A stretch of DNA of 64,000 nt from Halobacteriales archaeon SW_8_68_21 (lineage in GTDB: Archaea; Halobacteriota; Halobacteria; Halobacteriales; Haloferacaceae): contig PXST01000004.1 in the NCBI GenBank assembly GCA_003023405.1, positions 1 to 64,000 on the forward strand, read 5' to 3'. The translations under genes and the position numbers were made by a program. A model generated the notes under the pieces. That model had not been told where the DNA came from. It was given only the letters and a program-made list of their open reading frames with translations, and made no database searches. Below, one piece after another: positions 19,201-30,262 of the stretch. How positions within the stretch are numbered: the first letter of the stretch is position 1; each line of letters starts with the position of its first letter.

Positions 19201-20309
19201 CCGCCGGTTGCGAATCCGTGATTTCGCGCGCGACCGTACCGGAGTCGGAACCCGCCCGCCTCGCTCGGGTGGGTGAACACGGGGCGGCCCGCGATGAGGT
19301 CACGGAGGAACTTCTGGGAGGGCTCGGCCCGGGACGGTCCGGCCGGTTCGTCCGCGTTCGAGTCGTCTCCCTCCGCGTCGTTCTCGGCGTCGTCCGCGTC
19401 GGCGTCGCTCTCGTCGTCCTCGTCCGCGTCGGGATCTCCCGCCTCGTCGCCGTCGCCAGCCCCGTCTTTCCCGATCGTCCCGTCGATCAGGTCCTGGAGC
19501 CACGGCCAGTCGACCTCGTCGAGGTCGCGGGTGTACCGCTGGATCTTCGGGGCCTTCAGCGCGATCCCCTCGGCGGCGACGAGGCACATGCCGCCGCGCG
19601 CGGAGTTTGTGTCGACGCGTTCCAGATCGCGGAAGCCGGAGACCTCCTCGTCGCCCGTCGCCTCCCCGTCGAGCATCACCGGGATGTGCTTGGCGATGAA
19701 CTTCGACTCCTTGCCTTTCGGCGTGTACTGAAGGCCGGTCCCTTTGTCGTAGAGGGCGATCTCCTCGGCGTAGCGCTCGACCTCCACGTCGCGGGGGCTG
19801 TACTCGTCGACGCCGAGCAGCGACCGGGCGTAGTCGGCGACCAGCACGGACAGCGCCTGCGCGGTCCCGCCCGCCGAGCGGATCGGGCCGGCGTAGTAGA
19901 CGTTGACGAACTCGGTGCCGTCGTCGTTCTCCAGCAGCTCCACGCGGTCGATCCCCTCGATCGGCGCGGCGACGACCCCCTCGGTGAGCAGCGCCACCGC
20001 GGTCCGGACGGCCCCCTCGATTTTCCCCTCGCGGGAGTCGTAGTCGCCGACGTTGCCGTCGACGAAGTCGGTGACCAGCTCGAGGGCCGCCTCCTCCCGA
20101 GACATCTCCCCTTCGAGGTCGCGGACGCGCTCGGCGACGCCGTCGATCCCGAGGATGTTCTCGACGCGGTCGGCCATGTCGCGGGCGACCGGGATCTCGA
20201 TCTCCGGCTCCGGGTCCCGGCCCTGTCCCTTGGCCGTCTCCGCGACTTCCCACGCCTCGTCGAGGCGCTCCTCGATCCGCGCGAAGTAGCGCTCGTCGTC
20301 GGGTCTCAT
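16218..20309 (-). CDS. polC: DNA polymerase D large subunit (DP2/PolC), with intein
   Basis: 1363 residues from MRPDDERYFARIEE at 20309; 1185 after removal of the 178-residue intein. The DP2 body contains an N-terminal RSAGGTAQALSVL, a long acidic insertion around residues 275-325 (typical halophilic loop), zinc-binding clusters CPDCGEHTYAALCPDC, ECGDCG...CPNC and CLDCG...CRECGG, and the active-site motif NCDGDED, interrupted by the intein. The two Asp of that motif are the polymerase catalytic residues in Pyrococcus DP2. The N-terminal start was chosen over an upstream in-frame Met at 20714 because the latter is shadow sequence over the PPC gene. The proofreading small subunit DP1 is not in the window. 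Confidence 0.96.
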   Translation of the reverse strand: MRPDDERYFARIEERLDEAWEVAETAKGQGRDPEPEIEIPVARDMADRVENILGIDGVAERVRDLEGEMSREEAALELVTDFVDGNVGDYDSREGKIEGAVRTAVALLTEGVVAAPIEGIDRVELLENDDGTEFVNVYYAGPIRSAGGTAQALSVLVADYARSLLGVDEYSPRDVEVERYAEEIALYDKGTGLQYTPKGKESKFIAKHIPVMLDGEATGDEEVSGFRDLERVDTNSARGGMCLVAAEGIALKAPKIQRYTRDLDEVDWPWLQDLIDGTIGKDGAGDGDEAGDPDADEDDESDADADDAENDAEGDDSNADEPAGPSRAEPSQKFLRDLIAGRPVFTHPSEAGGFRLRYGRARNHGFATGGVHPATMHIVDDFLAAGTQIKTERPGKAHGVVPVDSIEGPTVRLANGEVRRIDDPEEAKAIRNGIEKVLDLGEYLVNYGEFIENNHPLAPASYAPEWWVQEFADAGADIRAMRDDPHVDLEHPDVDEALAWAREYDCPLHPEYTYLWHDVSVDAFAALADAVAAGDVVEGVLAVERTDPVQDALESLLVEHAATPDALRIPTWRSLARSLGIDDGLRKEWDEADLSDAAREYAGGENAIRAVNEIAPFEVRERAPTRIGNRMGRPEKSESRDLSPAVHTLFPINEAGGPQRDVAEAANVMDDTGHRGRHDLEVSDRVCPDCGEHTYAALCPDCETHTEPHYECGDCGTVCEPDEAGRVECPNCEWEVTAATYQEVDVNDTYRSALESVGERESAFEILKGVQGLTSRNKTPEPIEKGVLRAKNGVTSFKDGTVRYDMTDLPVTAVKPAELDVTADHFRELGYETDVDGEPLRHDDQVVELRVQDIVLSDGAAEHMLKTADFVDDLLEQFYGLDRFYEVNERDDLVGELVFGMAPHTSAATVGRVVGFTSAAVGYAHPYFHAAKRRNCFHPETTVAHLEDGERREISIETFVESQLEDPQTDDFGTLVQELDGDVRVPSIDEHGNTTTRSVTAVSKHPTQDHLVRIRMCSGRTIRVTPDHTMLRVADGDIYQTPARELAAGDRVPEANPRDRERVTDASVVSADGGVDTDEIVETEIIESDVEYTYNLTVSGTHTLAANGLWVQQCDGDEDCVMLLMDGLLNFSEEFLPDQRGGRMDAPLVMSSRIDPSEIDDEAHNVDIVREYPEELYEASREMADPEAVEELIQIGEDTLGTDDEYHGFDHTHDTTDIAMGPDLSAYKTLGDMMEKMDAQLELARKLRAVDETDVAERVIEYHFLPDIIGNLRAFSRQETRCLDCGEKYRRMPLTGDCRECGGQVNLTVHEGSVSKYVDTAIEVAERFGCRPYTKQRLKVLDGSLESIFEDDTNKQSGIADFM
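16971..17504 (-). other. Mini-intein in PolD large subunit, C-terminal Gln
   Basis: Residues 936-1113 of the protein (178 aa). It begins with Cys1 (CFHPETTVAHLEDGE, block A), has block B VTPDHTML (TxxH), and ends NLTVSGTHTLAANGLWVQQ followed by Cys+1 of the extein. There is no LAGLIDADG endonuclease, so it is a mini-intein. The usual C-terminal His-Asn is replaced by Gln-Gln. A C-terminal Gln is known to be splicing-competent in the Pyrococcus PolII intein at the same site. It is inserted between Asn and the catalytic CDGDED, so splicing is required for polymerase activity. Confidence 0.95.
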
Positions 20310-20349
20310 CGGACGCCGGTCGTGAGGGTCCCGCGGTGCGCGCTTCGAG

Positions 20350-20769
20350 TCACAGCCACAGGTCCAGATCCGTCGCCTCATCGTGCGAACGTTCGAGCGG
20401 CTCGGCGAACGCGCGTAGGTGACACTCGCCGGCCCACACGGTCGCCGAGTCGAGGTGGCCCGCGAGTGCTTGCCCGCTCGGCCGCGAGAGCACGACGTGG
20501 GTGTGCGCGAACACGTCGCCCTCCAGTAGCGAGACGTTGCCCACGCAGGCGGCCACCTCCAGCGGCTCGTCGAAGGTGACCGACCGGTACTCGGTGTCGT
20601 CTTGGTCGTAGAACCAGACGTCCGCGTCCTGAACCGCGCCGAGCGCCGTGAACCAGCCGGCCTCAACGTCCTCCTCGCGGGCCAGCGACTCGATCTCCTC
20701 GCGCCAGTCGGCACCCGTCTCGAACCGCGCGACGTACTCCGCCGTGGGTTCGACCTCGCGATGGTACAT
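20350..20769 (-). CDS. PPC-domain (DUF296) protein
   Basis: 139 residues from MYHREVEPTAEYVARF. The PPC fold motifs GWFTALGAVQDADVWFYD and GDVFAHTHVVLSRP (with the conserved His pair) are present. In plants this domain accompanies AT-hooks. Prokaryotic stand-alone versions form trimers of unproved function and have been called DNA-binding. A TTTTTG element about 30 nt upstream on the minus strand may be the promoter. The next gene, polC, begins 40 nt downstream, so they may be co-transcribed. Function remains unknown. Confidence 0.85.
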   Translation of the reverse strand: MYHREVEPTAEYVARFETGADWREEIESLAREEDVEAGWFTALGAVQDADVWFYDQDDTEYRSVTFDEPLEVAACVGNVSLLEGDVFAHTHVVLSRPSGQALAGHLDSATVWAGECHLRAFAEPLERSHDEATDLDLWL

Positions 20770-21003
20770 AGAGCGCTCCAATGAGTGCTGGGGGCAAAAA
20801 GGCTTCAGTCGGCCCCATCCCGGTCGGATGCGAATTCGATATAGCGATTTGTGATTTATACGGTCATCGGTAGACGATAGGTAGAAACCAATTACAGTGA
20901 GCGAAAAGGGCCGAGAGGCCGACTGATCCTCCGATATTCGGTCGATGAGGATACATCTCAAGAATCAAAAAAGCAGAGAAGAGGCCGTCCGCGGTCGGTT
21001 AGC

Positions 21004-21381
21004 TCAGAACGGGGCCTGCGGGCCTTCGTCGTCACCGCCGTCGTCGGTCGTCTCCCCGGGGAAGGAGGGGGACATCCCGCCACTACTCGTTCCACCGAGG
21101 TCGCCGTCGGCACCCGCGTCCCCGCCGGTGTCGGCGTGGACCGTCTCGATCTCGGGGATCTCCTTGACCATCCGGGACTTGATCGCCTGGATCGTCATCG
21201 GGGAGATGCCGCAGCCGGAGCAGGCCCCGCCGAGCCGGACCGTCACCTCACCCTGCTCGCGGTCGAGGTGGGCGATGGCGGCACTACCGCCGTGCATCTG
21301 GATCTGCGGGAAGTTACGCCGCAGGAAGTTCGTGATCCGCTCGCGGAGGTCGTTGTCCGCGTCAGTCGCGTCCGTACTCAT
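21004..21381 (-). CDS. NifU C-terminal (Nfu-type) iron-sulfur carrier
   Basis: 125 residues. The Nfu core MHGGSAAIAHL plus GACSGCGISPMTIQAIK carries the CxxC that binds a transient Fe-S cluster for delivery to client proteins. The last ~40 residues (from about THADTGG on) are Gly/Asp-rich and disordered, a halophilic tail. Minus-strand CATAAG about 27 nt before the ATG looks like the TATA element. No sufBCD genes lie nearby. Confidence 0.9.
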   Translation of the reverse strand: MSTDATDADNDLRERITNFLRRNFPQIQMHGGSAAIAHLDREQGEVTVRLGGACSGCGISPMTIQAIKSRMVKEIPEIETVHADTGGDAGADGDLGGTSSGGMSPSFPGETTDDGGDDEGPQAPF

Positions 21382-21448
21382 GCGTGTAATTTGGCGGTCG
21401 GCGTGCTTATGCCTTTGGTTCGGGCGGATCCGGGCAGAAGACCTCCGC

Positions 21449-21778
21449 TCACTCCGGACGGTCGACGCCGAACGTCCGGTACAGTTCGGACTCGATCCGC
21501 TCGACGTACTCGTTGAGCGTCTTCTCGAACGTCTCGTCGTCCACCGCGACGGCCCCGCGGATCCGCTCACGCGGGTTTTCGGGGAGTTCGACGCGGAACT
21601 CGCCGTCCTCGTAGAACGGCTCCGACTCGTTGAGTACGGTCTGGTCGATGCCGTGGATCAGCTCTGAGTCGTGCCGGTCGTTCATCTGCTCGAATGCGTT
21701 CTTGTACGCGCGCTGAAGCTTGTTGAAGTAGTGCGCGTACTTGTCTTCGAACTTCTCCGGGTCGAACTCGTCGCCCAT
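21449..21778 (-). CDS. Small haloarchaeal protein (DUF5783-like)
   Basis: 109 residues, very acidic, starting MGDEFDPEKFEDKYAHYF. The segments NKLQRAYKNAFEQMN and VLNESEPFYEDGEF match what I recall of the haloarchaeal DUF5783 family. Mostly helical, soluble, no signal peptide. Function unknown. It is followed 68 nt later by the Nfu-like gene in the same direction and sits at the edge of the AT-rich island. Confidence 0.7.
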   Translation of the reverse strand: MGDEFDPEKFEDKYAHYFNKLQRAYKNAFEQMNDRHDSELIHGIDQTVLNESEPFYEDGEFRVELPENPRERIRGAVAVDDETFEKTLNEYVERIESELYRTFGVDRPE

Positions 21779-22082
21779 GTTGCGAACGACGGTCCGACAG
21801 GAAAAAAGCGGGTCGATCGCCACTGAGACGCGGAGATGGACGGGATTGGAGGAATGTGCCGTCACAGCGGGGATCGGGAGGAGGCTCTGCTAGTAAACTA
21901 TATGACGCGATATAGAATTATTCTGGTCGAGTTCCACAGTTTCGGAGTATCGAGCCATCACTGTCACAACTATCACTTCCTAAACATTTTCGACTTGATT
22001 ATATTTACTTTCGAGTGAGAAGTACAGATCGGATCTACCTTCGAAGAATGTGGAGAATTCGGCGGGATACGGAGACAATCAG
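21779..22082. other. AT-rich intergenic stretch at left edge of island
   Basis: Composition drops sharply here from GC-rich coding sequence to AT-rich runs such as TTATATTTACTTTCGAG around 21998-22015. I see no convincing gene, tRNA or direct repeat. The short frames that cross it have unlikely protein sequence. It may mark one edge of an insertion. Confidence 0.5.
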
Positions 22083-22280
22083 TTAGAGCCGATCCGCAAT
22101 TCGTTCGACAGAAACGACAAGCCTGTAGAATAGGTATAGCCCGGTCAAGACAGCAACTGCTACTACCCAAACCATCATTCTCGCGTACAATACGCTAGCT
22201 GCGAGGCTCGTCAAAAGAAGAAAGGCAATGATGGCCGGCCAGTAGCCAGTAAAACGTTTAGTGATATTGCGGTCTACCAT
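22083..22280 (-). CDS. Small two-helix membrane protein
   Basis: 65 residues. A basic N-terminus (MVDRNITKRF) is followed by two hydrophobic stretches, PAIIAFLLLTSLAASVL and MVWVVAVAVLTGLYLFY, then VSVERIADRL. It lies 67 nt downstream of the exported orphan gene in the same direction, with its own TATA-like TAATATATG on the minus strand. Not recognised. Size, topology and position next to an exported protein would suit an immunity or accessory membrane protein, but nothing in the sequence proves it. AT-rich like its neighbours. Confidence 0.55.
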   Translation of the reverse strand: MVDRNITKRFTGYWPAIIAFLLLTSLAASVLYARMMVWVVAVAVLTGLYLFYRLVVSVERIADRL

Positions 22281-22347
22281 ATTTGAATAGTATGTGGATA
22301 CAACATATATTAGTTGGTGACCTGTCTTTTGATTTCGATCCGTTGTA

Positions 22348-23319
22348 CTACGAGGTTACCGTACAGGGCTGCGCCAGAGCAGCGTCAACAGTGGTTCGCC
22401 ACCAGAAACCCCACGGACCGGGGCTTCGAGTATCGAGGACGAAGCTCCCAGTGGCTAGTCCGGTAAGGCAGCCACCGACCTCGTATCCGAACTGCGCGCC
22501 ATTGTGGTTGGGATTCCATTCATCCTCGTACTCGGCTGGCGGTTCCTCTCCGTACCCGAGTTCAATCTCTGACGGATCCGGCTGTTGATAACCGCTACTG
22601 CCACCGAACGACGACCCAACTTCTGCGAACCCAAGGCTGATCGTGAGCGTATCGGACGAACTATCAAATTGTTCCTTCGTGTCGGGTTCGTACTGATTAA
22701 ACTCCATCTGGTCTCTCCTAAATTGTATTTCGGCAGTCATTGACGTGGTGGCGTACCTTCCACCTGCGTCATCTTTAGCCTCCGAGTAATTGTAGCCCCT
22801 CCAAAAGTAGACGGTATCGCCGTTCGCATCAGTTTCATCGGCCTCAAACAGCGTGATAAAGTGGTCCGTCTCTGCTATGGTTTGGTTGAAAGAGTTTTCA
22901 ACGTCGTAGGCGTGACTCCAAGTATCGATCCTCGTCACTCCCTCTCTAATTCCGCCGTCTCCCACTGTTGGAGTTACAGTTTCAGATGTGAATTCGTCTT
23001 CTAACTCATCAGACGCACGCTCAGGAAATGTCTCTAAAGCAGCCCCTGCTCCGTATTTTTCCAGAATTCGGTTGGTTGCTTTGTCGGCCTCCTTATCGCT
23101 CATCGCATTCTCGGGACTGACTCTCATCGTGTGACTGTTTGAACCGGCGTGCTTTTTTTCGTTTTCAGCAATCGGCTCATTGTCGGCCGCAGCAGTCCCA
23201 GTGAGACCACTTGTAGCGATACCCGCCAAACCGATTGACCTCATCGCCGCACGCCGTGTCGTGTTATTTTTGTCTCGGTACTGATCAACATCGGGGTCTT
23301 CTTGACTGTTTTCTGGCAT
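22348..23319 (-). CDS. Tat-exported protein of unknown function
   Basis: 323 residues from MPENSQEDPDVDQ (a Met five codons upstream is possible). A twin-arginine signal, TRRAAMRSIGLAG with Arg22-Arg23, leads to a likely cleavage after AAA near residue 45. The mature part is polar, with no recognised domain. Its only two cysteines lie in the last ~45 residues (VGGCLTG and AQPCTVTS) and could form a disulfide in a Gly/Trp-rich C-terminus (GPWGFWWRTTV). A region after residue 85 is rich in acidic residues. Codon and base composition differ from the surrounding genes. Candidates include a secreted peptide precursor or surface protein; I do not recognise the family. Confidence 0.7.
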   Translation of the reverse strand: MPENSQEDPDVDQYRDKNNTTRRAAMRSIGLAGIATSGLTGTAAADNEPIAENEKKHAGSNSHTMRVSPENAMSDKEADKATNRILEKYGAGAALETFPERASDELEDEFTSETVTPTVGDGGIREGVTRIDTWSHAYDVENSFNQTIAETDHFITLFEADETDANGDTVYFWRGYNYSEAKDDAGGRYATTSMTAEIQFRRDQMEFNQYEPDTKEQFDSSSDTLTISLGFAEVGSSFGGSSGYQQPDPSEIELGYGEEPPAEYEDEWNPNHNGAQFGYEVGGCLTGLATGSFVLDTRSPGPWGFWWRTTVDAALAQPCTVTS

Positions 23320-23549
23320 GTGGATACACCACATCTATCATAAGATCGGCGTTTGTATTTATGCTACTGATTGAGTAATTTTTCACGTGACTAGGGCTAC
23401 TCCCACTGTTTACAACTCTACTCATTCGATACCCACCTACCCCATGGTGTGACTTTATTTCTATATCGTGAGCACGAACCTCACAGAGTGAGATATTTGG
23501 AGTAATAATAGAATAAAAAATTAAGACTATCCAGTAAGTTGTACTTTAC

Positions 23550-24320
23550 ATGGCCCTCCATCGTGGAGACTCCCTTGGAACTCTACTCGACAAGCGTAAC
23601 TCGTACCTCCGTGCTCTCATCGACCAGCCCCGTTCAAAGTGTGATCTTGAAGACGAGTTGGATGGGTCTCGATCCACGCTCGATCGCGCGCTCCGCGAAC
23701 TCGCTGACGCTAACCTCGCGACGTACGAAGATGGGGTGTGGAAGCCTACGCACCTCGGACAATGTAGTTTCGAGACACGAGAAGTGTATCTCGAGCAGAT
23801 AGACAGCCTCGCCGAAGCAGCACCATTGCTCAGCGAACTACCTTCTGAAAGTCCAGTCAGTTCTGAATTCATTATCGGAGCAGATGTCTACGAAACCGAC
23901 CCGTCGATGCCAGATGCAGTCATGCGAACACTGCTTGACAGTGTTGAAGATGGGCATGAGATACTCATGGCAACACCTGTTATTGTTACTGGCTTCTCCG
24001 ATGAATTCTACGAACGTGTGAACAGTAATGGGGATTACTCATTTGAACTATTCATTCCACCTGATGTGTTTGAGCGCAGCCGTACTATGTTTCCAACATC
24101 TACAAGTAAAATAGCGAACGACGAGAGCATTAGCCTCTATACTGCGCCGATCTCATTCGATTTTGGACTTTGGATCGTTGATTCGACTGAGGCAGGTATT
24201 ATCATCTTCACAGACCGGGGTCTACGTGGAATTCTGTTGAATGACACCACAGATGCACTTGACTGGGCAGTAGAACAGTATGAGCACATAAAACAGGACG
24301 CAGAATCTGTCTTCCTCTGA
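23550..24320 (+). CDS. HTH transcriptional regulator (FilR1/DUF1724-like)
   Basis: 256 residues. An N-terminal winged helix (KRNSYLRALIDQPRSKCDLE then GSRSTLDRALRELADANLA) precedes a C-terminal alpha/beta domain (SVEDGHEILMATPVIVTGF, FDFGLWIVDSTEAGIIIFTD) like the ligand-sensing FilR1 domain of haloarchaeal regulators. It is divergent from the exported-protein gene, with 230 nt of AT-rich DNA between the starts (AATAAAAAATTAAG at about 23511 as a TATA region). It may control that gene, itself, or both. AT-rich, like the island. Confidence 0.8.
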   Translation: MALHRGDSLGTLLDKRNSYLRALIDQPRSKCDLEDELDGSRSTLDRALRELADANLATYEDGVWKPTHLGQCSFETREVYLEQIDSLAEAAPLLSELPSESPVSSEFIIGADVYETDPSMPDAVMRTLLDSVEDGHEILMATPVIVTGFSDEFYERVNSNGDYSFELFIPPDVFERSRTMFPTSTSKIANDESISLYTAPISFDFGLWIVDSTEAGIIIFTDRGLRGILLNDTTDALDWAVEQYEHIKQDAESVFL

Positions 24321-24596
24321 GGTCGCGACTAAATAAGCGGGAGATCAGCTACTAAGTATCTATTTAGTCTATATCCTATCGAATAGAAGACACGCATCAA
24401 ATACATCCTCCGAGATTGTGGAGTTCAAGACGACTCCCCAAGCGTTCCCGTCGACAGCGATCGTGAGCTGCGAGCCGAGGTCGTGGCGAAAGCAGAACGG
24501 CGGGCTCGATGGGCGGCAAACTGGTGGAGAAAGTGGCTACAGGGGGCCGAAGCGAGAACGACGCCGAGTCGAAAAAGGGGCGAGAACCCGGCCGCG

Positions 24597-27180
<2,584 letters not shown>

Positions 27181-28608
27181 TCAGCGGTTCAGCGTGTGGA
27201 TCGCCTGTCCGCGCGCGTTCTCGGCCGCCTCCATCACGGCCTCCGCGAGGGTCGGGTGGGTGTGGACGGTCGCAGCCACGTCTTCGAGGGTCGCTCCCAT
27301 CTCGACCGCGAGCGCGACCTCGGCGATCAGCTCCGAGGCCTCCGGGCCGATGATCTGTCCGCCAAGCACGAACCCGGTCTCGTCATCGGCGACGATTCGA
27401 GCGAACCCCTCGGTGTGGCCGGTCGTCATCGCCCGGCCGGAGGCGTTGAAAGGCATCTCGCCGACGACCGGGTCGAACCCGGCTTCTTCGGCCTCAGCCT
27501 CGGTCATCCCCACCGTGCCGATCTCGGGGTCGGTGAAGACGGCCGCCGGGACCGCCTGCCGGTCGAGCGCGGCCGACTCGCCCGCGATCACCTCGGCGGC
27601 GACGATCCCCTCGTCGGAGGCCGCATGCGCGAGCATCGGATCGCCGGCGACGTCGCCGACGGCGTGAATGCCCTCGACCGCGGTGCGGGTGCGGTCGTCC
27701 GTCTCGACGAAGCCGCGGTCGTCCGTCTCGATCCCGGGGTTTTCGAGGTCGAGCCCGTCGGTGACGGGTTGGCGACCGACCGCGACGAGGATCCTGTCGA
27801 CGCCGTACGACGACTCCTCGCCCCCCTCCGTCTCGGTGTGGAGGAGGTACCCACCGTCGGGTGCCTCGGTCCACTCGCTCGCGCCCTCGCCGAAGTGGAA
27901 TTCGACGCCCAGCTCTTCGGCGCGTTTGCGGACGATCCGCTTTACGTCGTCCTCGTAGGAGCCGAGGACATCGTTGAGCATCTCGATCACCGTCACGTCG
28001 GCACCGAGCTTGGCGTATGTCGTCGCCAACTCCATGCCGATGTAGCCAGCGCCGACGACCCCGAGCCGGTCCGGGACGGTGTCGGCGTCGAGCGCCTCCT
28101 CGGAGCTCCAGACGTGGTCGTCCGCGAACTCGAAGCCGGGGATCTGGATCGGCCGCGACCCGGTGGCGAGTATCGCGTGTTCGAACGAGAGCGTCTCGGA
28201 CCCCTGTCCGTCGCCGCCGTGCGCGACCCGGACGGTGTCCTCGTCGACGAACGACGCCTCGCCCTCGATCAGGTTCACGCCGTTCGCCTTACACAGCTTC
28301 TCGACGCCGCTCGTCAGGCGGTCGACGACGCCGTCTTTCCACTCGATCATCTTCCCCATGTCGACGGCGGGGTCCGCGTGGACGCCCATGAACTCCGCGT
28401 TTCCCGCCTCGTGGGCGAGGCCGCTGCCGGTGATGAGCGCCTTCGAGGGGATACAGCCCCGGTTGAGACACGCGCCCCCGTAGGCGTCCTTCTCGACCAA
28501 GGTCGTGTCGAGTCCTTCCTGTGCGGCGCGGATGGCGGCGACGTAGCCGCCCGGTCCCGCGCCGATGACCAGTACCTCTGTTCCCGTGGTGACGTCTCCG
28601 ACGACCAT
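27181..28608 (-). CDS. lpdA: Dihydrolipoyl dehydrogenase (E3)
   Basis: 475 residues. FAD motif VIGAGPGGYVAA near residue 14. The redox-active disulfide is Cys47/Cys52 in GGACLNRGCIPSKAL, with the NAD-binding GVVGAGYIGMELA and the C-terminal HTHPTLAEAVMEAA that holds the catalytic His-Glu pair. E3 reoxidises the lipoamide of the 2-oxoacid dehydrogenase complex with NAD. Its ATG overlaps the TAA of the E2 gene (TAATG), placing it last in the operon E1alpha-E1beta-(small ORF)-E2-E3. An alternative role in other lipoyl systems cannot be excluded. Confidence 0.96.
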   Translation of the reverse strand: MVVGDVTTGTEVLVIGAGPGGYVAAIRAAQEGLDTTLVEKDAYGGACLNRGCIPSKALITGSGLAHEAGNAEFMGVHADPAVDMGKMIEWKDGVVDRLTSGVEKLCKANGVNLIEGEASFVDEDTVRVAHGGDGQGSETLSFEHAILATGSRPIQIPGFEFADDHVWSSEEALDADTVPDRLGVVGAGYIGMELATTYAKLGADVTVIEMLNDVLGSYEDDVKRIVRKRAEELGVEFHFGEGASEWTEAPDGGYLLHTETEGGEESSYGVDRILVAVGRQPVTDGLDLENPGIETDDRGFVETDDRTRTAVEGIHAVGDVAGDPMLAHAASDEGIVAAEVIAGESAALDRQAVPAAVFTDPEIGTVGMTEAEAEEAGFDPVVGEMPFNASGRAMTTGHTEGFARIVADDETGFVLGGQIIGPEASELIAEVALAVEMGATLEDVAATVHTHPTLAEAVMEAAENARGQAIHTLNR

Positions 28609-30175
28609 TATTCGTTGAGTAGCAACAGCGGGTTTTCTACGTGTTTCATGACGGTGTTGGCGAACTCGGCCGCGATCGCGCCGTCGACGACCCGGTGGTC
28701 GATCGATAACGACAGCGGGAGCGTCGGCGCGGGGACGACCTCGCCGTCCCGGACGACGGGGCGCTCCTCGATGGCACCCAGCCCCAAGGTTTTCGCTCTC
28801 TGGCGCGGGCGGCCAAGTCGTTCACCGCCTCGGCCAGCTCGAAGACCCCCTTCTCGTCGACGTTCTCGACGACCGGGACCATCAGCCCCGCGTCGGTCGC
28901 GACCGCGATCCCGAGGTTGTAGTCGTTTTTCAACACGATCTCCTCGTCGTCCTCGCGGAGCTCGCTGTTGAGGTAGGGGTGTCGTTTCAGGCCGGCGACG
29001 ATGGCCTTCATCACGAACGGCATGTAGGTGAGCTTCACGCCGTCCGCCTCTGCCGTCGGCTTCAGATCCTCGCGCGCGTCGACGAGGGAGTCGACCTCGG
29101 CGGTGTCGTGGTGGGTGACGTGCGGCGCGGTGAACTTCGATCGCTCCATCTGCTTCCCGATGGTCCGCCTGACCCCCCGGTAGGGGACGGTCTCGTCGCC
29201 CGATGCGGTCGTCGCCTTCGTCGCGTCGCCGGCGGAGGCCGGGTCCGCCATGTCGTCGGTCGGTTCCGGTTCGACCGGTTCGGAGTCGACCCGGGCGGGC
29301 TCGGCCGAGTCGGACTCGACCGCCGCCTCCAGCGCGTCCGCGTACGCCCGCACGCCACCGGCCGTGACGAACGCCTCGCCGTCGCGGACCTCGTCGGTCG
29401 GAACGTCGTCAAGGTCGACGCCGCGGTCGCGCGCGACCTTCCGCGTCGCGGGCGTCACGAGCGTCGTCTCGCGGCCCGCCGGTTCGGGGCCGTCGGCGGC
29501 CGTCCCGGAGGATACCGCGGCCCCACCGGCCTCGCGCTTGCTGACCGCGGACTTCCGCCCGTCCGAGCCGGCGTCGGTCAGTGTCGGCCGCGGCGCGGGG
29601 CCGTCACCGGCGTCGTCCGCGTTAGTGGCGGCAGTAGCATCGCCCGCGCGGCCGGAACGGTCCGCGTGTGCCCGAACGTCGGCCTCGCTCACGCGACCGT
29701 CGGGACCGCTCCCGTCGACGGCCGCGACATCGACGCCGAGTTCGCGGGCGAGCCGCCGCGCCGACGGTGGCGCGAACGTCCGGCCCGACGGCGTGTCGGG
29801 TTCGGCGTCGGCTCGGTCGGCGTCCGATTCCGACGCCGAATCGTCGCTCGGGGTCGGTTGCGGGGACGCGTCGCCCGGGTCGGCGTCACTCGCCTCGTCG
29901 GTCGTGGTGGTCCCGCCTCCGCCGTCACCGTCCTCGTCGACGCGGAACGAGATGATCACGTCGCCGACCGGGACCATCTGTCCCTCGTCGGCGAACAGCT
30001 CCTCGACGACGCCGTCGTAGCTCGACGGGACCTCGACGAGCGCCTTGTCGGTCTCGACCTCGGCGACGGGCTGGTCCTCCTCGACGCGGTCGCCGGGCGC
30101 AACGAGCCACGAGACCAGTTCGCCCTCTGCGACGCCCTCGCCGACGTCCGGCAGCTTGAACTCCTTGACTGTCAC
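28608..30175 (-). pseudogene. Dihydrolipoamide acyltransferase (E2), frameshifted before its catalytic end
   Basis: GTG start at 30175. In order: lipoyl domain (lysine in VETDKALVEV), two peripheral subunit-binding domains (PPSARRLARELGV and VTPATRKVARDRGV), and the start of the acyltransferase domain. In frame the protein runs past RARERK (about 28787) into aberrant sequence ending at 28646. The true C-terminus continues in another frame: GAIEERPVV, then IDHRVVDGA with the catalytic His, ending at the TAA at 28608-28610. About a dozen or more codons that normally hold the GGTFTxxN segment are missing at the junction, so both deletion and frameshift occurred, or the assembly is wrong. A complex lacking this region would not transfer acyl groups. 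Confidence 0.87.
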
Positions 30176-30261
30176 GCGTCGACCACCTCGACTGCCGCGG
30201 TAGCCTCCTCGACGGTCGCGCGTCGGTTCTCGACGGCCATGGGTGTATCTCCGGCGGTCAT
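30172..30261 (-). CDS. 29-residue ORF between E1beta and E2
   Basis: ATG at 30261 is 1 nt from the E1beta stop, and its TGA overlaps the E2 start codon (GTGA). The peptide, rich in Val/Ala/Glu with a predicted short helix (VEEATAAVEV), would couple translation of E1beta to E2. No homologue known to me. It may be a translation-coupling device rather than a functional peptide. A second Met at codon 8 could also start it. Confidence 0.45.
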   Translation of the reverse strand: MTAGDTPMAVENRRATVEEATAAVEVVDA

Positions 30262-30262
30262 C

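Noticed and set aside
21973-22170. Cys-rich 65-residue minus-strand frame
   Set aside because: Overlaps the better-supported small membrane protein in another frame; no start context and no family.
22348-23319. Halocin C8-type precursor
   Set aside because: Mature halocin C8 is Cys-rich (about ten Cys); this protein has two, so the comparison is not supported.
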